9,516 bases of DNA. Source: AA29 sp041481445. GTDB taxonomy: Bacteria > Acidobacteriota > Vicinamibacteria > Fen-336. The position numbers and the translations under genes are program-made. Where the stretch lies: assembly GCA_041481445.1 (NCBI GenBank), contig JBGPBV010000213.1, forward strand, positions 1 through 9,516, in the 5' to 3' direction. This document shows positions 5,734-9,516 of the stretch, piece after piece. Each line of letters begins with the position of its first letter. The stretch's first letter is position 1. The notes under the pieces were generated by a model. That model ran no database searches. It was not told the origin of the DNA and was given only the letters and a program-made list of their open reading frames with translations.

Positions 5734-6969
5734 ATGAGTATGGTCGGTCGTCATTACGTGCTTCCCGACAAGTGTCGGACGCCGATCGTCGAGCGCGCGG
5801 CCGGCCTCCTCGTCGTGGCGCCTCCCGATGGCCGAACCTGGGTGCAGCCGCGCGATGACATTCCTGGAGCGCGCGCCGATGTGGACATCGCTGGTCGCGA
5901 TGTCACTCGTGTCGCGGCGGCGGCGGGTGGCGCCCCCGCTGCGGCCGCCGCCGTCGCCGCCGCCGGGGGCAACGATCCCGGCGTGGGCGCCGTCGCCCGC
6001 TCCCGCGACGAGCCACGGCCGCTGCTCGATCGTCTCTCTCGAGCCATCGCCGCGCGCCACTACAGCCGTCGAACGGAGAAGGCCTACGTCGGCTGGATCC
6101 GCCGCTACGTCGCGTTCTGCCGGCAGACTTGCGGTCCCGCCGACAAGGCGGAGGTCGCCGTCACCCGCTTCCTCTCGACCTTGACCTTGCGCGGCCACGT
6201 GAGCGCCTCCACCCAGAACCAGGCTCTCTCCGCGATCGTCTTTCTCTATCGGGACGTCCTCGGCCGGGAGCTGGAGGGAATCGACGCCGTCCGGGCCAAA
6301 CCCTCCCAGCACCTCCCCGTCGTCCTCACGCGGGCGGAAGTGGCGCGGGTGTTCGAGCATCTCGAGGGCGTGACCTGGCTGATGGCCTCGCTCATGTACG
6401 GTGCCGGCCTCCGGCTCCTCGAGTGCGCGCGCCTCCGAGTCAAGGACCTCGATTTCGAGCGCCGAGAGATCGTTGTCCGCGACGGCAAGGGGCGAAAGGA
6501 CCGGGTGACGATCCTGCCCGACGCGCTGAGCCCGCTGCTGACTGCGCACCTCTTGCGGGTCCGCCGCTGGCACAATTCAGACTTGGACGCGGGGGCCGGC
6601 CACGTCGAGCTGCCGGACGCGTTCGAGCGGAAGGACCCGACAGCGAGCCAGGACTGGATCTGGCAGTGGGTCTTCCCCGCATCGAGGATCTACTACCATC
6701 CGGAGACGGGAAAGCGCCGCCGCCACCACCTCCACGAAACCGTCCTCCAGCGCGCCTTCAAGGACGCCGTCCGGGCGGCCGGCCTCACCAAGCCGGCCTC
6801 GTGCCACACCCTGCGCCATTCGTTCGCCACGCACCTCCTCGACGTCGGGTATGACATCCGCACCATCCAGGAGCTGCTCGGCCATAGTGACGTCGCCACG
6901 ACGATGATCTACACGCACGTCCTCAACCGGGGCGGGAGGGGCGTCCGCAGCCCGCTCGATCACCTGTGA
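5734..6969 (+). CDS. intI: Integron integrase (IntI-type tyrosine recombinase), 411 aa
   Basis: The protein is a tyrosine recombinase with the full catalytic set: R227 (YGAGLRLLE), K252 (GKGRKDR), H358 and R361 (CHTLRHSFATHLL), H384 (LLGHSDVATT) and nucleophile Y393 (MIYTHVLNRGG). The IntI-specific insert is present at about 293-315 (LPDAFERKDPTASQDWIWQW), as is the IntI-like end RGVRSPLD. The N-terminal SAM-like domain starts near LLDRLSRAIAARHYSRRTEK (97-116). IntI enzymes recombine attI and attC sites, capturing gene cassettes. The ATG at 5734 is chosen because GGAG (5725-5728) lies 5 nt upstream; ATG 5740 is also possible. Integron integrases usually run to about 320-340 residues, so the first 90 residues, including an Ala-rich run (60-78), are unusual. 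No attC array is recognisable on either side. Confidence 0.9.
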   Translation: MSMVGRHYVLPDKCRTPIVERAAGLLVVAPPDGRTWVQPRDDIPGARADVDIAGRDVTRVAAAAGGAPAAAAAVAAAGGNDPGVGAVARSRDEPRPLLDRLSRAIAARHYSRRTEKAYVGWIRRYVAFCRQTCGPADKAEVAVTRFLSTLTLRGHVSASTQNQALSAIVFLYRDVLGRELEGIDAVRAKPSQHLPVVLTRAEVARVFEHLEGVTWLMASLMYGAGLRLLECARLRVKDLDFERREIVVRDGKGRKDRVTILPDALSPLLTAHLLRVRRWHNSDLDAGAGHVELPDAFERKDPTASQDWIWQWVFPASRIYYHPETGKRRRHHLHETVLQRAFKDAVRAAGLTKPASCHTLRHSFATHLLDVGYDIRTIQELLGHSDVATTMIYTHVLNRGGRGVRSPLDHL

Positions 6970-7165
6970 CGGTGTGACGGCCACGCCCAGGATATCCAAT
7001 AGCCGTGGTGGCTCCCGCAGCCTATCTGGACTTGGGGGTCGGTCGATCTACCGGCCGCAAACTCGGCCGCTGCTTGTGTTTCCGCCGCCCCGGGCTCCGT
7101 TCCGGTCTTCCTTATCCCTGGCGGAATCCGCTAGGATATTGGATAAGCAGACTCGGATACTAAGT
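6970..7165. other. Spacer between IntI and the recombinase/IS91 module, with a long hairpin
   Basis: No gene is seen here. The main structure is a quasi-palindrome at 7113-7138: TATCC pairs with GGATA and TGGCGG with CCGCTA around an AAT loop, giving 11 pairs with one bulged C and one G-T wobble. A second feature is the 9-bp inverted repeat TATCCAATA (6993-7001) / TATTGGATA (7137-7145). No integron attC with paired RYYYAAC and GTTRRRY boxes was found. No T-rich terminator follows intI. Confidence 0.35.
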
Positions 7166-7194
7166 GTTGAACTAAACCGCTTCGCGGTGGAGTT
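7166..7194 (+). repeat. Left inverted repeat copy with overlapping hairpin
   Basis: GTTGAACTAAACCGC (7166-7180) is the left copy of the element-flanking inverted repeat. It overlaps a hairpin, AACTaaACCGC / GCGGTggAGTT (7170-7180 with 7184-7194) around a TTC loop, with two internal mismatches. It lies 66 nt before the recombinase gene. The GAAC within it resembles the tetranucleotide IS91 is known to favour next to its ends, but I cannot tell if that is meaningful here. Confidence 0.6.
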
Positions 7195-7259
7195 GTCGTA
7201 GCGGCGTTCCTGCCTGTAGTGACTCTCCTGTGATTGAAGCGGATTACAAGGAGGGTGTG

Positions 7260-8087
7260 ATGGGAGCATTCAAGGAATCGATGCGGCGCGAGATGGCGCT
7301 GCGGGGTTTCGCTGCGCGCACGCAGCGTGCGTACCTGGGATGGATGAGGCGGCTCGTCGAGCACGGGCGAGTTTCGCCGGATCAGATTCTCGAGAGCCAG
7401 GTCCGGGAGTTCCTTGGCCTGCTCGCGCAAAAGGGCCTCTCGCCTTCCACGGTGAATCAAGCGATCAGTGGTGTACGGTTTTTCTATCAGCAGGTGGTGC
7501 CTCGGAAGTGGGATTTCGAACTCGAATACCAGCGTGCGCCCCAGCGGCTGCCGGTGACGCTGAGCCCCAACGAGGTGGCTCGCCTGCTTGACGCGGCGCC
7601 CACGATACGGGACCGCGCGGCCATGGAGATCGCCTACAGCGCTGGCCTGAGGCTGAACGAGGTCCTTCACCTCAGGCTTACGGACATCGACAGCCAGCAG
7701 ATGGTTATCCGAGTCCAGCAGGGAAAGGGCAGGAAGGATCGGAACGTCATGCTGTCGCGTGTGCTGCTGGAGACGCTGCGTCGCTACTGGAAGGAGCGGA
7801 AGCCGCGCCAATGGCTCTTCCCGGGTCAGCGCGCTGGTCGCCCGATGCATGAGAGCCTGATTCAGCGCGGCTTCAGGGAAGCGAAGTTTCGCGCCCACAT
7901 CGACAAGGACGTGACCTTCCATTCACTGCGGCACAGTTTCGCGACGCACTTGATGGAGTCGGGCGTCGGACCGCGGACCATCCAAGCTCTGCTCGGTCAC
8001 CGGAGCCTCAGCACAACCGAGCGCTACACACACGTCGCCGGAGACTACCTGCGGACGACGCCGAGTCCGCTCGACCGACTGCGGTAG
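7260..8087 (+). CDS. Tyrosine recombinase of the IS91 module, 275 aa
   Basis: An N-terminal SAM-like core-binding domain (about 1-85, with FAARTQRAYLGWMRRL) is followed by a complete catalytic domain: R131 (YSAGLRLNEV), K156 (GKGRKDR), H221 and R224 (HSLRHSFATHL), H247 (LLGHRSLSTT) and nucleophile Y256 (ERYTHVAGDYL). It lacks the extra insert found in the IntI protein upstream and ends SPLDRLR, so it is a shorter XerC/D-like or integron-integrase-related recombinase but not IntI itself. The ATG at 7260 is fixed by AAGGAGG (7248-7254), 5 nt upstream. The transposase gene starts 18 nt after its stop, so the two are probably cotranscribed. Its role may be to resolve or integrate transposition intermediates, which is inference. 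Confidence 0.92.
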   Translation: MGAFKESMRREMALRGFAARTQRAYLGWMRRLVEHGRVSPDQILESQVREFLGLLAQKGLSPSTVNQAISGVRFFYQQVVPRKWDFELEYQRAPQRLPVTLSPNEVARLLDAAPTIRDRAAMEIAYSAGLRLNEVLHLRLTDIDSQQMVIRVQQGKGRKDRNVMLSRVLLETLRRYWKERKPRQWLFPGQRAGRPMHESLIQRGFREAKFRAHIDKDVTFHSLRHSFATHLMESGVGPRTIQALLGHRSLSTTERYTHVAGDYLRTTPSPLDRLR

Positions 8088-8089
8088 TC

Positions 8090-8110
8090 GCCACCGGCGA
8101 GGTCGGTGGC
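8090..8110 (+). promoter_or_regulatory. Hairpin over the transposase start codon
   Basis: GCCACCG (8090-8096) pairs perfectly with CGGTGGC (8104-8110) across a 7-nt loop GCGAGGT. The GTG start (8106-8108) is within the 3' arm and the only SD-like bases (GAGG, 8099-8102) are in the loop. The recombinase stop codon ends at 8087, 2 nt before the hairpin, so ribosomes finishing the recombinase would open it. This suggests translational coupling that keeps transposase levels low. Confidence 0.45.
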
Positions 8111-9269
8111 GGCCCATGGGGGCCGCCCGCCCGAGCTTGCTGAGATCCTGAGAGCCCACGCGCCGCCTCTCGAGCGTCTGGGACCTCAGCGTCGTCGGGT
8201 GGTCCGCGACATCGTCAACTGCCGGACGGCTGCCCTCGGTGGCCACCTCCTGGTGTGCGATGAGTGCGGCCAGGAGACTCCCGTCTATAACTCGTGCCGG
8301 AATCGCCACTGTCCGAAATGCCAGAGTCTGGACCAAGCGCGGTGGGTGGAGGGTCAGGTGCGCGACTTGCTGCCTGTCCCGTACTTCCACCTCGTTTTCA
8401 CCGTGCCCCCCTCGCTCCACCCTTTCTTCCTCGCCGATCGTCGCCTCGCCTATGGGCTGCTCTTCAGCGCGGCATTGGAAGCGCTTCATGACGTTTGTCG
8501 AGCGCATCTCGGAGCCGTGCCCGGCACCATCGCTGTCCTCCACACCTGGTCACAGACTCTGGCCTTCCATCCGCACATCCATTGCATCGTGACCGGCGGT
8601 GGTCTCGGCTCTGCACACGACCGGTGGATCACAAGTCGCCCGAACTTCTTCGTGCCGGTGCGCATCCTGTCGCCCGTCTTCCGAGGCAAGCTTCTCCATC
8701 GCCTCTCCAGCGCGGTCGAGGACGGCTCGCTGGGCATGCGGGCGGCGGCTGGCCGTCGCCAGCTTCGCGAAGCCGCCGCTCGAAAGTGGGTCGTCTACAG
8801 CAAGCCGCCCATGGCCGGTCCCAAGCAGGTACTCCGATACCTCGGGCAATACACGCACCGCATCGCCATTTCGAACCGCCGCATCCTGCGTCTCGAGAAC
8901 GGGAGCGTCACTTTCCGCTATCGCGATCGCCAACGCGGGAATCGGGCGCGCGTGATGACCCTCGAGGCGAGTGAATTCGTACGCCGCTTTCTTGTCCACG
9001 TGCTCCCACGCTCGTTTGTCCGCATTCGCCACTATGGCCTGCTCGCCAACGGGCGCCGCACCAAGCTCGTGGCCCAGGCTCGCCTGCTTCTCCACGCACC
9101 GGCCGACCCGGAACGCGGTACGTCGACCAAGACATCTTGGCAAGATCTCTACCGCCGTCTCACCGGCCGCGACCCAGAGCTGTGCTCGTCATGCGGCAGG
9201 GGACGTCTCCGCGTCGCCACCCTCCTCGCGCCTGCCCTGAGCCCAGCCACTCGCTCCCGCGCCCCATGA
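8106..9269 (+). CDS. tnpA: IS91-family HUH (Y2) transposase, 387 aa
   Basis: The N-terminus has the zinc-binding domain of IS91/ISCR transposases: CDECGQETPVYNSCRNRHCP then KC, with C51, C54, C64, C69 and C72 and H68. The HUH motif is FHPHIHC at 154-160 (H157 and H159 as metal ligands). The catalytic tyrosines fit YLGQYTHR with Y245 and Y249 spaced YxxxY, the Y2 arrangement of IS91 proper. A C-terminal CSSCG (360-364) may bind a second metal. These enzymes nick one strand and move by rolling-circle-like transposition without target duplication. Length is close to the family's usual 370-500. The GTG start is inferred since no better in-frame start or free Shine-Dalgarno exists. It follows the recombinase and likely depends on its translation. 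Confidence 0.93.
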   Translation: MAAHGGRPPELAEILRAHAPPLERLGPQRRRVVRDIVNCRTAALGGHLLVCDECGQETPVYNSCRNRHCPKCQSLDQARWVEGQVRDLLPVPYFHLVFTVPPSLHPFFLADRRLAYGLLFSAALEALHDVCRAHLGAVPGTIAVLHTWSQTLAFHPHIHCIVTGGGLGSAHDRWITSRPNFFVPVRILSPVFRGKLLHRLSSAVEDGSLGMRAAAGRRQLREAAARKWVVYSKPPMAGPKQVLRYLGQYTHRIAISNRRILRLENGSVTFRYRDRQRGNRARVMTLEASEFVRRFLVHVLPRSFVRIRHYGLLANGRRTKLVAQARLLLHAPADPERGTSTKTSWQDLYRRLTGRDPELCSSCGRGRLRVATLLAPALSPATRSRAP

Positions 9270-9516
9270 GCTCCCACATCGGCCAGCCTCGTCGAGGCGG
9301 CGATTGAGCAGCCGTCGTGTGCTCATGCGGCGCCGCTCGCCACCCCGGGGGCGGTCCCTGACCATTTTTCAGCTCTCTTTCCCAGCCGATGCAGACTCAC
9401 GCCCCGCGCGCCACTGTGCGCCACTCCACCGACCCGCCCCTTCCACCATCCGCCCAGCGCTGCCCCGGGCGTACAATCGGCATACCTGATCGAACCCGCG
9501 GTTTAGTCCAACAGGC
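9270..9516. other. Region after the transposase to the window end, presumed oriIS-side end
   Basis: No gene is supported here. A small stem-loop GCCTC-GTC-GAGGC (9286-9298) follows the transposase stop by 16 nt and may weakly end transcription. The rest is GC-rich without further clear repeats until the right inverted repeat. In IS91 elements the sequence just past the transposase gene is the origin of rolling-circle transfer, so this 240-bp stretch is the natural place for it. Confidence 0.35.
9498..9512 (-). repeat. Right inverted repeat copy of the IS91 module
   Basis: Read on the minus strand this is GTTGGACTAAACCGC, one mismatch from the left copy at 7166-7180. It overlaps the palindromic CCGCGG (9496-9501), so this end too could fold into a short hairpin. 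GTCCAAC (9506-9512) also fits the integron R'' consensus RYYYAAC, but with only 4 nt left in the window that reading cannot be tested. Confidence 0.55.

Larger units (their letters stand above)
7166..9512 (+). mobile_element. Candidate IS91-family element carrying a tyrosine recombinase, about 2.35 kb
   Basis: A 15-bp inverted repeat, matching at 14 of 15 positions, brackets two co-oriented genes: a short tyrosine recombinase and an IS91-type HUH transposase. Left copy GTTGAACTAAACCGC (7166-7180); right copy, on the minus strand, GTTGGACTAAACCGC (9512-9498). Both copies sit beside small GC hairpins, as expected at ends processed by rolling-circle HUH enzymes. No target duplication is visible, which is normal for IS91 elements, and only 4 nt remain beyond the right copy, so the outer boundary is provisional. 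I recall that some IS91-family elements carry an accompanying integrase-like gene, which fits this layout. Confidence 0.6.

Noticed and set aside
5918..5965. GCC/GCG-rich run as a simple-sequence repeat or unstable tract
   Set aside because: It is irregular and reads as an Ala-rich stretch of the integrase extension; no exact tandem unit is present.
7166..7198. An integron attC site at GTTGAAC ... GTTGTCG
   Set aside because: The boxes do not fit RYYYAAC/GTTRRRY as a pair and the interval is far shorter than known attC sites. It is better explained as the end of the IS91 module.
1..9516. CRISPR arrays, intact rRNA or tRNA genes, riboswitches
   Set aside because: No regularly spaced direct repeats of CRISPR size, no complete tRNA fold and no rRNA signature were seen on either strand by eye.

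Overview
The window is GC-rich bacterial DNA that looks chromosomal on the left and mobile on the right. Gene content (SPFH protein with an Arc-like partner, M28 peptidase with signal peptide, DUF6265-type protein, integron integrase, IS91-type transposase) fits a Gram-negative soil or groundwater lineage such as Acidobacteriota, Methylomirabilota/Rokubacteria, Gemmatimonadota or Myxococcota. I cannot name the species from sequence alone.

Left part (1-5527): ordinary chromosomal genes. The window opens on the 5' end of a molybdopterin oxidoreductase on the minus strand. Divergent from it is a two-gene plus-strand unit: a membrane-anchored SPFH protein and a 62-residue ribbon-helix-helix (RHH) DNA-binding protein. 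Upstream of the SPFH gene lie three 11-bp direct repeats over the -10 region and the region just downstream of it, a plausible operator for the RHH protein. Then come a YciA-type hotdog acyl-CoA thioesterase (minus) and, head to head only 30 bp away, a secreted DUF6265-type protein (plus). A secreted M28 metallopeptidase and a GH13 alpha-amylase-family enzyme follow, both on the minus strand and separated by a strong GC hairpin.

Right part (5528-9516): mobile DNA, all on the plus strand. First is an integron-type integrase (IntI) with an unusual N-terminal extension of about 90 residues. No attC array is recognisable; one weak attI-like core and a decayed tRNA-like stretch sit upstream. After a 290-bp spacer with strong secondary structure comes a two-gene module: a short tyrosine recombinase with a good Shine-Dalgarno, then an IS91-family HUH transposase (Y2 type) starting 18 nt after the recombinase stop. 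The start codon of the transposase is buried in a 7-bp hairpin. The module is bracketed by a 15-bp inverted repeat matching at 14 of 15 positions (7166-7180 and 9498-9512), which defines a candidate element of about 2.35 kb that just fits in the window.

The most notable items are the bracketed recombinase plus IS91 element, the hairpin over the transposase start, the helically phased operator of the SPFH/RHH pair, and the extended, cassette-free integron integrase.
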